Origin: Bradyrhizobium sp. 195
GTDB lineage: Bacteria; Pseudomonadota; Alphaproteobacteria; Rhizobiales; Xanthobacteraceae
Length of the DNA stretch: 64,000 bases
Direction: 5' to 3'
Assembly (NCBI RefSeq): GCF_023101665.1
Contig: NZ_CP082161.1
Span: 6,758,001-6,822,000 of the forward strand
Both the position numbers and the translations under genes were made by a program. Below are positions 1 to 8,113 of the stretch, in pieces (position 1 is the stretch's first letter; every line of letters begins with the position of its first letter). The notes below the pieces were generated by a model. It made no database searches and was not told the DNA's origin. It saw only the letters and a program-made list of their open reading frames with translations.

Positions 1-2136
1 TTTGGCGGGCTGCTGTTCCGTGCGCTATTCCGCACCGAAGTGCGTGGGCTCGAGAATCTTCCGCCTGCGGGCACGCGGATGCTGATCGCGCCCAACCATG
101 TCAGCCTGATCGACGGCCCGCTGCTGCACGCCGTGCTGCCGATCGAGGCCAGCTTCGCGGTCGATACCGGCATCGCCAAGGCCTGGTGGGCCAAGCCGTT
201 CCTGCGCGTGGTCAAGCACTACACCATGGACCCGAGCAAGCCGCTGGCCGCGCGTGACTTGATCAAGCTCGTCGCCGCCGGCGAGCCCGTCGTGATCTTC
301 CCGGAGGGACGCATCACCGTCTCCGGATCGCTGATGAAGGTCTATGACGGCACCGCGATGATCGCGGACAAGGCCGACGCCGTCGTGGTGCCGGTCCGCA
401 TCGAGGGCGCGCAGCGCTCGCATCTCAGCTATCTCAACTCCAGCCAGATCAAGCGCTCGTGGTTTCCGCGGGTGACGGTCACCATCCTGCCGCCCGTCAA
501 GCTGCCGGTCGATCCGGCGCTGAAGGGCAAGGCGCGCCGCAACGCCGCGGGCGCCGCGCTCCAGGACGTGATGATCGATGCGATGGTCAAGAACGCCATG
601 CTCGATCACACGCTGTTCGAAGCCCTCGGACACGCCTATCGCGATCGCGACACCGGCAAGGTCATCATCGAGGATGCGCTTGGCACCAAGCTGACCTACC
701 GCAAGCTGATCCTCGGCGCGCAGGTCCTGAGCCGCAAGCTCGAGAGCGGCACCGCTGTCGGCGAAAATGTCGGCGTGCTGCTGCCGAATTCCGCTGGCGT
801 CGCCGTCGTCTTCATGGCGCTGCAGAACATCGGCCGGGTGCCGGCGATGCTCAACTTCTCGGCCGGTCCGGTCAACGTCCTCGCCGCCATGAAGGCCGCG
901 CAGGTCAAGACCGTCCTGACCTCGAAGGCGTTCATCGAGAAGGGCAAGCTCGACAAGCTGATGACCGCGATCTCCGCTGAGGCCCGCGTCGTCTATCTCG
1001 AGGACGTCCGTGCCTCGATCGGCACGGCCGACAAGATCAAGGGTCTGCTCGCAGGCACGACGCCGCGCGTCACCCGCCAGGCCAACGATCCGGCCGTGGT
1101 GCTGTTCACCTCGGGCTCGGAAGGCACGCCCAAAGGCGTGGTGCTGTCCCACCGCAACATCCTCGCCAACGCGGCGCAGGCGCTGGCGCGGGTCGACGCC
1201 AACGCCAATGACAAGGTGTTCAACGTGCTGCCGGTGTTCCACTCCTTCGGGCTCACCGGCGGAATGATGATGCCGCTGTTGGCGGGCATTCCGATCTACA
1301 TGTACCCCTCGCCGCTGCATTACCGGATCGTGCCCGAGCTGATCTACCAGACCGGCGCGACGATCCTGTTCGGCACCGATACGTTCCTCACCGGCTACGC
1401 CCGCTCGGCGCATGCCTACGACTTCCGCACGCTGCGCCTCGTGATCGCGGGCGCCGAAGCCGTCAAGGATCGTACCCGCCAGGTGTTCATGGAGCGCTAC
1501 GGCATCCGCATCCTCGAAGGCTATGGCGTCACCGAGACGGCGCCGGTGCTGGCGATGAACACGCCGATGGCCAACCGCCCCGGCACCGTCGGCCGCCTGT
1601 CGCCGCTGATGGAATGCCGCCTCGATCCGGTCCCAGGCATCGAGGAAGGTGGGCGCCTCTCCGTGCGCGGGCCAAACGTGATGCTCGGATATCTGCGTGC
1701 CGAAAATCCCGGCGTGCTCGAAGTGCTCGCCGAGGGCTGGCACGATACTGGCGACATCGTCGCGATCGACGCGGCCGGCTTCATCACCATCAAAGGCCGC
1801 GCCAAGCGCTTTGCCAAGATCGCAGGCGAAATGGTCTCGCTCTCCGCGGTCGAGAACATCGCGACGACACTGTGGCCGCAGGCCGCATCGGTCGCCGTGT
1901 CGATCCCCGATCCGCGCAAGGGCGAGCGCATCGTGCTGCTGACGACGGAGAAGAACGCCGAGCGTAGCGCGATGCAGACCCAAGCCAAGTCGATCGGCGC
2001 GTCCGAGCTGACCGTTCCCGCCGCGATCATGGTGGTCGACAAGGTGCCGCTGCTCGGCACCGGCAAGACCGACTATGTCACCGCAACGACGTTGGCCCGC
2101 GAGCAGGCGTCCCCGCCGGAGCGCGAGGTGGCGTAA
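1..2136 (+). CDS. aas: Acyl-[ACP]-phospholipid O-acyltransferase / acyl-ACP synthetase (5' truncated by window)
   Basis: The reading frame is open from base 1, so the start lies upstream; the GTG at 40 is internal. The visible part has an N-terminal PlsC-type acyltransferase domain (NHVSLID, the HX4D catalytic motif, then FPEGR) followed by an AMP-binding synthetase domain with the P-loop-like VLFTSGSEGTPKG, EGYGVTE and a C-terminal lid (GRAKRFAKIAGEMVS). This order matches Aas, which re-acylates lysophospholipids at the inner membrane using fatty acids activated on ACP. Rhizobial versions often carry an N-terminal LplT-like transporter domain, which would lie off the window. It converges on dsbB and ends at a strong hairpin. 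Confidence 0.9.
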   Translation, partial: FGGLLFRALFRTEVRGLENLPPAGTRMLIAPNHVSLIDGPLLHAVLPIEASFAVDTGIAKAWWAKPFLRVVKHYTMDPSKPLAARDLIKLVAAGEPVVIFPEGRITVSGSLMKVYDGTAMIADKADAVVVPVRIEGAQRSHLSYLNSSQIKRSWFPRVTVTILPPVKLPVDPALKGKARRNAAGAALQDVMIDAMVKNAMLDHTLFEALGHAYRDRDTGKVIIEDALGTKLTYRKLILGAQVLSRKLESGTAVGENVGVLLPNSAGVAVVFMALQNIGRVPAMLNFSAGPVNVLAAMKAAQVKTVLTSKAFIEKGKLDKLMTAISAEARVVYLEDVRASIGTADKIKGLLAGTTPRVTRQANDPAVVLFTSGSEGTPKGVVLSHRNILANAAQALARVDANANDKVFNVLPVFHSFGLTGGMMMPLLAGIPIYMYPSPLHYRIVPELIYQTGATILFGTDTFLTGYARSAHAYDFRTLRLVIAGAEAVKDRTRQVFMERYGIRILEGYGVTETAPVLAMNTPMANRPGTVGRLSPLMECRLDPVPGIEEGGRLSVRGPNVMLGYLRAENPGVLEVLAEGWHDTGDIVAIDAAGFITIKGRAKRFAKIAGEMVSLSAVENIATTLWPQAASVAVSIPDPRKGERIVLLTTEKNAERSAMQTQAKSIGASELTVPAAIMVVDKVPLLGTGKTDYVTATTLAREQASPPEREVA

Positions 2137-2143
2137 GGCTCAC

Positions 2144-2177
2144 GACCGCCGCACCGGCCAATGCCGGTGCGGCGGTC
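2144..2177. terminator. Bidirectional hairpin terminator between aas and dsbB
   Basis: A perfect 15-bp GC-rich inverted repeat (arms 2144-2158 and 2163-2177) with a 4-nt CAAT loop lies 7 nt after the aas stop and just beyond the dsbB stop on the other strand. It is placed to terminate both convergent genes. There is no long T tract, so efficiency is inferred from the stem alone. Confidence 0.75.
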
Positions 2178-2180
2178 TCC

Positions 2181-2747
2181 TCACTTGAGCAGGAGATAGC
2201 GGACCGGGTTGGCGTCGCACTGACCCGCGCCGCACTCCAGCACGGTGGACAGGAGATTTGCGGCGACCAGCAACGCGAAAATCGCGAACACAGCGTTCGA
2301 TGCTGCTCCGCCCAGCGGCCCGTCCTTGTCCCGCGCGCCAGTCATGTCCTTCACCACGAAGACAAGCGCGACATAGCAAACGATACCGACCGCGGCGACG
2401 AGCGCCCAGGTGTAGAAATGCAGCCCGAACAACGCCGAGCCGTATCCGGGATCGCCCGGCGCAAGATGCAGCGACACCTGCCGCATCGAGATGAATCCGG
2501 TAACTAGGCTGGACATCAGGATCATCGCGTAGTGTGACGGTCGCTCGCCGAGGCGCAGATTGAATAGGAACCCCATGCCAACCGCGATGAACCCGGCCCG
2601 CTGCAGCAGGCACAGCGGACAGGGCAATTCGCCAAGCGCAAGCTGATAGAAAAATGCGACTGCCAGGATCAACGAGATCCCGAGCAACCCGAGCAGATTC
2701 AGGACCGCGCCGGCCGACTGCCGCCCGTTCATCTCTGTCGTTCTCAT
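2181..2747 (-). CDS. dsbB: Disulfide bond formation protein DsbB family
   Basis: A 188-residue inner-membrane protein with about four to five hydrophobic segments. It carries the CPLC quinone-proximal active-site pair after the first membrane segment (residues about 43-46), as in DsbB, which reoxidises periplasmic DsbA-type oxidases and passes electrons to quinone. The second periplasmic loop (GLHFYTWA region) has no cysteines; a second pair, CGAGQC, sits near the C-terminus instead. It starts 10 nt downstream of the small DUF5993 gene, so the two are likely co-transcribed. Confidence 0.85.
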   Translation of the reverse strand: MRTTEMNGRQSAGAVLNLLGLLGISLILAVAFFYQLALGELPCPLCLLQRAGFIAVGMGFLFNLRLGERPSHYAMILMSSLVTGFISMRQVSLHLAPGDPGYGSALFGLHFYTWALVAAVGIVCYVALVFVVKDMTGARDKDGPLGGAASNAVFAIFALLVAANLLSTVLECGAGQCDANPVRYLLLK

Positions 2748-2757
2748 CTCGGCACCG

Positions 2758-2916
2758 TCAGAACGAGAACTTGAGGGGATCGGTAGCGTGGTGGAAGAAC
2801 CAGGCGACGGTCACGACGATTGTCACGCTCCAGAGCGCATAGCCAAGTCCCGCGCGCGAACGCCAGACGCAGGCGCAGGCTGCGAGCGCCAGCAGGAACG
2901 GCAAAAACATGTACAT
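2758..2916 (-). CDS. DUF5993-family small membrane protein
   Basis: A 52-residue protein starting MYMFLPFLLALAAC and ending HHATDPLKFSF, with two hydrophobic segments. The ATG at 2916 is preceded by GGGAG at suitable spacing. The size, the FLPFLLALA start and the HHAT ending recall the DUF5993 family, which I recall as sitting beside dsbB; the role is unknown. It lies directly upstream of dsbB in the same direction, suggesting a two-gene unit. Family assignment is from memory of short motifs. Confidence 0.7.
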   Translation of the reverse strand: MYMFLPFLLALAACACVWRSRAGLGYALWSVTIVVTVAWFFHHATDPLKFSF

Positions 2917-2987
2917 GAGCCCGGGCTCCCGATCGATTCGCGCATCGCGCGAACGAGCCCAAGGGATAATCCAGCGCGGCGCGCCCC

Positions 2988-4094
2988 TCAAGACCCGGCT
3001 TCGCTGCGCCGCTCCTGCGCGTAACGCACCAGCGCCGCGAAACGGTAGATGCCGTGCACGAACTTGCCATAGGGCATGCTGGCGAACAGCGCGAACACCG
3101 TGCCGAGATGCAGCGCCAGTAGCGGACCCATGGCAGCGGTCTCGCGCAGGAGCAGAAGCAGCATGCCGGTGAAGCCGGTCAGGAACAGCATGGCGATGAA
3201 GCCGACATCCATGCCGTAGCGGGACTCGTCGAGCAACGCGGGATCGCGCCGCATCTTGGCCATGAACAAGCCGATCGGTCCGATGATGAGACCGATGCCG
3301 CCGAGCGTGCCCAGCACCACCGGCAGGTCCCACCACGGATATGGCGCCTCGCGGCCGAGCAGATAATGATACAGCGTAGCGACCGACGTCGCGGCAAAAC
3401 AGAGCAGGAAGCCGTAGAAGGTCAGGTGGTGATAAAGCTTGCGCCGGTCGGTCGGCTTGTCGTCCTCATTGTAGCAGCCGACACCGCCGCCATGGAGATA
3501 GCGCAGCTCGGCGGCATCGCGGATCGCCTGAAGGATCGAACCGCCGTCGGCGCGACTCCCGATCGGCGGACCGATGTCGCGCCAGAAGGCGCGCACGCTC
3601 ATGACGAGTGCGAGGATCGCATAAAGGAAGATGGCACTGAACAGCGCGGCCATCGCGTTGTGCGGCATCAGCCTGTAGAACGCGCCGGGGCCGGTGTGCA
3701 CGCCGAACAGCACGCTGCGGTCGTTGAAGGCGGCGAAGCCGAGAATGAAGGCGGCCATGCTGAGCGCGGCGACGATGCTGATGACGAGGCCGTTGCGCGC
3801 GAATGTGCCTGACAGAGTCCGCGGCCAGGCATAGGCCGCATAGGACTCGGCGCGCGCAATAGCCAGCGTCTTCGGAACGTTGACGTTGAACTCGTGCGGC
3901 GGCGAGAACTGGCAGTCGACATAGCAGGCGCCGCAGGCATGGCAGAGGTTGGCGAGATAGTTGAGATCACCGTCGGAGAAGGCGCGGCGCATTTCCATCG
4001 CCGGAAACACCGCGCAGAGGCCCTCGCAATAACGGCAGGAGTTGCAGACCGTCATCAGACGGTCGGCCTCGTCCAGGATTCTAGTTCCGTGCAT
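2988..4094 (-). CDS. tcuB: Tricarballylate utilization 4Fe-4S membrane protein TcuB (CitB)
   Basis: A 368-residue protein with two N-terminal cysteine clusters (C17, C20, C23, C27 and C51, C54, C57, C61) that fit two [4Fe-4S] centres, followed by about six membrane segments with histidines for heme or quinone contact. TcuB reoxidises the FADH2 of TcuA and hands electrons to the membrane quinone pool. Its start overlaps the end of tcuA by 14 nt, indicating translational coupling. No TcuC-type tricarballylate transporter is visible nearby, so import must use another system. Confidence 0.9.
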   Translation of the reverse strand: MHGTRILDEADRLMTVCNSCRYCEGLCAVFPAMEMRRAFSDGDLNYLANLCHACGACYVDCQFSPPHEFNVNVPKTLAIARAESYAAYAWPRTLSGTFARNGLVISIVAALSMAAFILGFAAFNDRSVLFGVHTGPGAFYRLMPHNAMAALFSAIFLYAILALVMSVRAFWRDIGPPIGSRADGGSILQAIRDAAELRYLHGGGVGCYNEDDKPTDRRKLYHHLTFYGFLLCFAATSVATLYHYLLGREAPYPWWDLPVVLGTLGGIGLIIGPIGLFMAKMRRDPALLDESRYGMDVGFIAMLFLTGFTGMLLLLLRETAAMGPLLALHLGTVFALFASMPYGKFVHGIYRFAALVRYAQERRSEAGS

Positions 4095-5472
4095 GTCTCG
4101 CCGCTTCCCGTCCTGCGATCCGTCCGAACACGCTGCCGATGGTCATGCCCATGCCGGCGGCGTAGCCCTTGCCCAGCACGTTGCCGGCCATGATCTCGCC
4201 GGCCGCGAACATGTTGGCCGACGGTTTGCCGTCAGCCATCAGCATGCGCGCCTCCTGGGTTACGCGCGTGCCGAGATAGGTGAAGGTGATGCCCGGCCGC
4301 ACCGGATAGGCGAGATAAGGCGGCGTCTCGATTTTGCGCGCCCAGTGCGTCTTGGGTGGCGTTATGCCCTCGGTCACGCAGTCATCCAGAATTGTGTGAT
4401 CGAAGGTGCCGGGCCGCACCGCGGCGTTGAACTCGGTGATTGTCTTTTCCAGCGCGGCCGGATCGAGCTCAAGCTTGCCGGCGAGCTCCGCGATGGTCTG
4501 CCCTGCAATCGGCGGGAACAGCGTCGGCATGAAACTGGTGACGACGGTGGAATCGAAGATGATGTGGGCAATCTGGTCTGGCTGCGCTGCAACCAGCCGG
4601 CCCCAGATCGCGTAGCGCTTCGGCCAGATGTCCTCGCCCTCGTCGTAGAAGCGCTGTGAGTGCTTGTTGACGACGATGCCGAACACGACGGAATCGTGCC
4701 GGGTGATGATGCCGCCGTCGAACTTCGGCGCGCGGGCGTCGATCGCGACGGCGTGGCACTGGGTGGGATCGCCGACCTCCTGCACGCCCTTGTCGAGCAG
4801 CATCTTCAGGATCGAGCCGCGGTTATAGGGCGTGCCGCGGATCAGGAAATTGTCGGCGGCCTCGCCCCAATATTGCTTGAGCCATTCGATGTTGGCCTCG
4901 AACCCGCCGGCCGCCGCGACCAGCGAGGTGGCGCGGATCTCGGTTGCGCCCTTGATCGGCCGCTTCAGGCGCGCTGCGAGGAACATGCCGTCCTCGATCA
5001 CGAGATCGGTGACCTCGGCATCATATTCGACCTCGACGCCGAGCCGTTCCGCGGTGAGATAGAGCGCGTTCAGCATCGCGCGACCGCCGCCGAGGAAGAA
5101 GGAGTTGGTGCGGCCGAGGCTGAGCGTGCCGCCGAGCGAGGGCTGCCAGCGCACGCCCTGCTCCACGATCCAGTTCAGGATGTCCTTGGACTCGCGGATC
5201 ATGTGGCGCGCCAGCACTTCGTCGGTTTGCCCGCCAGTGACGCGCAGCAAATCCTCCCAGAATTCCTCTTCGGTGTAAGGGCCGGTCAGGATTTCGGTCG
5301 CCGCGTCATGGGCGCAGCGCATGTTGCGGGTGTGCCGGGTGTTGCCGCCGCGATAGAACTTTGGCGCTCCCTCCAACACCAGCACCGACGCTCCGCCGCG
5401 CCGCGCCGCGATCGCCGCGCACAGCGCCGCGTTGCCACCGCCGATCACCAGCACGTCGTATTTGCTACCCAT
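4081..5472 (-). CDS. tcuA: FAD-dependent tricarballylate dehydrogenase TcuA
   Basis: A 463-residue flavoprotein of the fumarate reductase/succinate dehydrogenase family. It begins MGSKYDVLVIGGGNAALCAA, a Rossmann FAD motif, and ends with the C-terminal FAD loop (AAGEIMAGNVLGKGYAAGMG). TcuA oxidises tricarballylate to cis-aconitate. The open frame continues far upstream of the start, but the FAD motif fixes the N-terminus at 5472. It forms an operon with tcuB and is divergent from a GntR regulator across a 147-bp gap carrying a palindrome. Confidence 0.88.
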   Translation of the reverse strand: MGSKYDVLVIGGGNAALCAAIAARRGGASVLVLEGAPKFYRGGNTRHTRNMRCAHDAATEILTGPYTEEEFWEDLLRVTGGQTDEVLARHMIRESKDILNWIVEQGVRWQPSLGGTLSLGRTNSFFLGGGRAMLNALYLTAERLGVEVEYDAEVTDLVIEDGMFLAARLKRPIKGATEIRATSLVAAAGGFEANIEWLKQYWGEAADNFLIRGTPYNRGSILKMLLDKGVQEVGDPTQCHAVAIDARAPKFDGGIITRHDSVVFGIVVNKHSQRFYDEGEDIWPKRYAIWGRLVAAQPDQIAHIIFDSTVVTSFMPTLFPPIAGQTIAELAGKLELDPAALEKTITEFNAAVRPGTFDHTILDDCVTEGITPPKTHWARKIETPPYLAYPVRPGITFTYLGTRVTQEARMLMADGKPSANMFAAGEIMAGNVLGKGYAAGMGMTIGSVFGRIAGREAARHARN

Positions 5473-5548
5473 GCCTTCCGTCCGATGCGACGAAGTCAGA
5501 GACATGCCTTGGTGGCGGCGTCGGTCAGCCTCACCCACCATTGCGTAC

Positions 5549-5562
5549 CTTTGTATACAAAG
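5549..5562. promoter_or_regulatory. Perfect palindrome, probable GntR operator between tcuA and its regulator
   Basis: CTTTGTATACAAAG is a perfect 14-bp palindrome in the divergent tcuA/gntR gap. A second half site, TATACA at 5564-5569, pairs with TGTATA at 5552-5557. TGTATACA-type sites are typical for FadR/VanR-subfamily GntR repressors. The position between the divergent start codons fits control of both tcuAB and the regulator itself. Confidence 0.65.
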
Positions 5563-5619
5563 ATATACAGAGGTGACGCAAGCGCGTCTTCGCATGGGCA
5601 GGATGCGCCTCGAGGGACA

Positions 5620-6315
5620 ATGGCCAGACGTCCGGCAAAAGCAGACGGATCGATCGCGCGTGGCGCCGGCGTCGCGTTGGGCGAAGCCGTCTTCCGCTCG
5701 CTGTGCGAAGCGCTCCAGGCCGGCAGCTACCGCGCCGGCGACCGCCTGCGGGAGGAAGAGGTCGCCCAACGGCTGAAAGTCAGCCGCACACCGGTCCGCG
5801 AAGCGTTCGGCCGGCTCGCCGCGCGCGGCTTCGTCGAGCCCGCCGGCGGCCGCGGCCTGATCGTGCGCAATCTCGACATCTCCGAGGTGCTCGAACTCTA
5901 CGCCATGCGCGAGATCATGGAAGGCGCCGCCGCGCGCCTCGCCGCCGAGCACGCCTCCGCCCCCGAGATCGATGCCATCAGGGATATCGAGCAGGCTTTT
6001 GTCGAGGCGTCGGAGACCGACGCAGCCGAGATGGCGAGAGCAAGGGCAAGGCTCAATCGCGCCTTCCACGAGGCGATCTGCCGCGCCGCGCGCAACCGCT
6101 ATCTCGACAATGCCTCCCGCGAATTGCAGGACTGGATCGCCCTGCTCGGTCCGACCACATTCACCGTATCGGGCCGCCCCTCGACCAGCCACGCCGAGCA
6201 TCAAGCCATCATCGACGCCATCGCCGCACGCAAAGGCGATGAGGCGGAGCAGCTCGCGCGCGCGCATATCCGCGAGGCGCTGCGCTGTCGGCTCAAGCTG
6301 CTGCAGAAGCAATAG
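5620..6315 (+). CDS. GntR-family transcriptional regulator (FCD type)
   Basis: A 231-residue protein with an N-terminal winged helix (LREEEVAQRLKVSRTPVREAF, the GntR recognition-helix signature, residues about 46-66) and a helical C-terminal FCD ligand domain. The FCD metal-site histidines appear as HEAI, SHAEH and ARAHI. The ATG at 5620 was chosen because GAGGGA lies 5-9 nt upstream; the open frame extends further back without a start context. Divergence from tcuAB makes it the likely tricarballylate or citrate-responsive repressor. Confidence 0.88.
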   Translation: MARRPAKADGSIARGAGVALGEAVFRSLCEALQAGSYRAGDRLREEEVAQRLKVSRTPVREAFGRLAARGFVEPAGGRGLIVRNLDISEVLELYAMREIMEGAAARLAAEHASAPEIDAIRDIEQAFVEASETDAAEMARARARLNRAFHEAICRAARNRYLDNASRELQDWIALLGPTTFTVSGRPSTSHAEHQAIIDAIAARKGDEAEQLARAHIREALRCRLKLLQKQ

Positions 6316-6323
6316 GCCGGTGG

Positions 6324-7409
6324 CTAAGCCTCCAAAATGCGCACCAGCAGCCAATAGCCGCCGAGCAGACTGATCACCGCCGACACCATGTAGACCAGTC
6401 TCGCCGCCCTCACCGGCCCGGTCCGGTCGGTCGTGGTCAGCCGGTCCAGGAAGCCGAGCGCCGGCAGCGCGACCGCGACGATCGCAATCTGCCCGATCTC
6501 CACGCCGATGTTGAAGGCGGCGAGCGCCGGTACTGCTGCGTTTGGTGGCAGGCCGATCTCGCGAAGCGCTCCGGCGAAGCCAAAGCCGTGGATCAGTCCG
6601 AACAGAAAGGCCATGCGCCAGCGCTTGTCGACATCGCGTGAGAAGAAATTCTCCACGGCCACGAAGACGATCGAGGCCGCGATCGCAGGCTCCACAATGC
6701 GGCTTGGGATGACGAGGAGGTTCAGCGCGGCCAGCGACAAGGTGATCGAATGGGCGATGGTGAAGGCCGTCACGATCTTGACGACGGGAAGGAGCTGTCT
6801 GGCCCACAACACCACGGCTATCAGGAATGCGACGTGATCGTAGCCGAGGAAGATGTGCTCGATGCCGGTGAGGCCATAGCGCTGCATGGTCGACCACAGC
6901 GACGGCGGCGCGTTTGAGAGTGTTACTGTAATGTTGCCGGCATCGAGCAAGGCTTGGGTCTCCGACCTGCCCTGCGCGATCAGGACGACTTGGCGCGCGG
7001 CCGGATCCTTTTCGGTCAGCACGGTGGAGCGATAGATGATGTCGCCGCCGGCCTCGGCGCAGGCAAAGCTGTTGCGATAGATGATGCCGTCGCCGTCGGC
7101 CAGGATCGCTGCATCTCCGGCCGGACAGGCCTTGGCTCCGCCCGTTACGGCCAAGTGCGCGCGCATATAGGCGAGGATGGCTGCTCCGGCCGCTTCGACC
7201 GCCGCGGGATCGACCGCGTCCCGTCTCAAATCATAGGTCTTCGTACCGATCAGGCGGTCGACATCGCCGCCCTTCAATCCGAGCTCCACCCTCACCGTGC
7301 GATCGGGGCTCAGCGCCACGCGCGCCGTGACGAGGTTGACCTGATGCGCCTCAGCCGGAAGACCGATGCCGAGCAGAACCGCAAGCCACAGCAGCCGCGG
7401 CCACCTCAT
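6324..7409 (-). CDS. HupE/UreJ-family membrane protein
   Basis: A 361-residue protein with an N-terminal signal peptide ending near AEAHQ, an extracytoplasmic domain of about 170 residues, then about six to seven membrane segments. Family signatures include GIEHIFLGYDH, TAFTIAHSITL, GLIHGFGFA and FNIGVEIGQ, with conserved histidines. HupE/UreJ_2 proteins are linked to nickel uptake in rhizobia. This is the longer form with a periplasmic domain, whose substrate is not proven. No hydrogenase or urease gene is near. It converges on the GntR gene with 8 nt between the stops. Confidence 0.75.
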   Translation of the reverse strand: MRWPRLLWLAVLLGIGLPAEAHQVNLVTARVALSPDRTVRVELGLKGGDVDRLIGTKTYDLRRDAVDPAAVEAAGAAILAYMRAHLAVTGGAKACPAGDAAILADGDGIIYRNSFACAEAGGDIIYRSTVLTEKDPAARQVVLIAQGRSETQALLDAGNITVTLSNAPPSLWSTMQRYGLTGIEHIFLGYDHVAFLIAVVLWARQLLPVVKIVTAFTIAHSITLSLAALNLLVIPSRIVEPAIAASIVFVAVENFFSRDVDKRWRMAFLFGLIHGFGFAGALREIGLPPNAAVPALAAFNIGVEIGQIAIVAVALPALGFLDRLTTTDRTGPVRAARLVYMVSAVISLLGGYWLLVRILEA

Positions 7410-7427
7410 GGTCCCACCCCATTGCCG

Positions 7428-7901
7428 TCACGCCAGCACATCCGCCACGACCGCCTTCAAGAGGCCCTTCACATCAGCCGGTCTCAGCCGCACCTGCAAT
7501 CCGCGCTGACCGCCATTGAGATAGACCTGGTCGTGCGCGAGCGCGCTCTGTTCGATCACGGTGCCGACCTGCTTGCGCTGTCCGAACGGGCTGATGCCTC
7601 CGACCTTGTATCCGGTGACGCGCTCGGCCTCGGGCGGCTTCATCATCTGCGCCGACTTGCCGCCCGCGGCCGCTGCCAGCTTCTTCATCGAGACTTCCTG
7701 ATCGGATGGGACGACGACGCAGACCGGCTTGCTGTCCACCAGCGCCATCAGCGTCTTGAGGACGCGCGCCGGGTCCTCGCCGAGCGCGGCGGCGGCCTGA
7801 AGGCCGATACTGTCGGCGTCAGGATCGTAGTCGTAGGCATGGACGGTGAAGGCAATACCGGCGGCCGTGAGCGCTCGGGTGGCGGGGGTGACTTTGGACA
7901 T
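7428..7901 (-). CDS. ybaK: Cys-tRNA(Pro)/Cys-tRNA(Cys) deacylase YbaK
   Basis: A 157-residue single-domain protein of the YbaK/EbsC editing family. Signatures are KTLMALVD, VPSDQEVSMKKLAAAAGGKSAQ with the catalytic lysine region, and TGYKVGGISPFGQRK. It hydrolyses Cys mischarged on tRNA-Pro in trans. The length matches the family. It ends 18 nt before the start of the HupE-like gene and lies on the same strand. Confidence 0.9.
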   Translation of the reverse strand: MSKVTPATRALTAAGIAFTVHAYDYDPDADSIGLQAAAALGEDPARVLKTLMALVDSKPVCVVVPSDQEVSMKKLAAAAGGKSAQMMKPPEAERVTGYKVGGISPFGQRKQVGTVIEQSALAHDQVYLNGGQRGLQVRLRPADVKGLLKAVVADVLA

Positions 7902-7968
7902 GCGCCATGTCTACCACCGTCGTTGCGAGGAACGAAGCGGTGTGGCACAAGCTGGCACCACAATCACT

Positions 7969-8070
7969 GTCATCGCCCGGCTTGACCGGGCGATCCAGTA
8001 CTCCGAGACGGTGGTGATTGAATCGATGGGCCGCAGCGTACTGGATGCCCCGCCTTCGCGGGGCATGACA
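7969..8070. repeat. Rhizobial palindromic intergenic repeat
   Basis: An imperfect dyad of about 100 bp lies between ybaK and the formate dehydrogenase operon. GATCCAGTA pairs with TACTGGATG, and each outer part contains its own GC-rich hairpin (CCCGGCTTGACCGGG and CCCCGCCTTCGCGGGG). The outer ends resemble TGTCAT and ATGACA. This is typical of REP/RPE elements of Bradyrhizobium and codes for nothing. Confidence 0.65.
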
Positions 8071-8113
8071 GCAGCTTGTGTGGCAAGTGTCGTACCCGAG
8101 ACGAAGCCTGCCC

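Noticed and set aside
25..1983. A 652-codon open frame antisense to aas
   Set aside because: His/Asp/Arg-rich sequence typical of the reverse strand of a high-GC gene. The forward frame carries clear acyltransferase and AMP-binding motifs.
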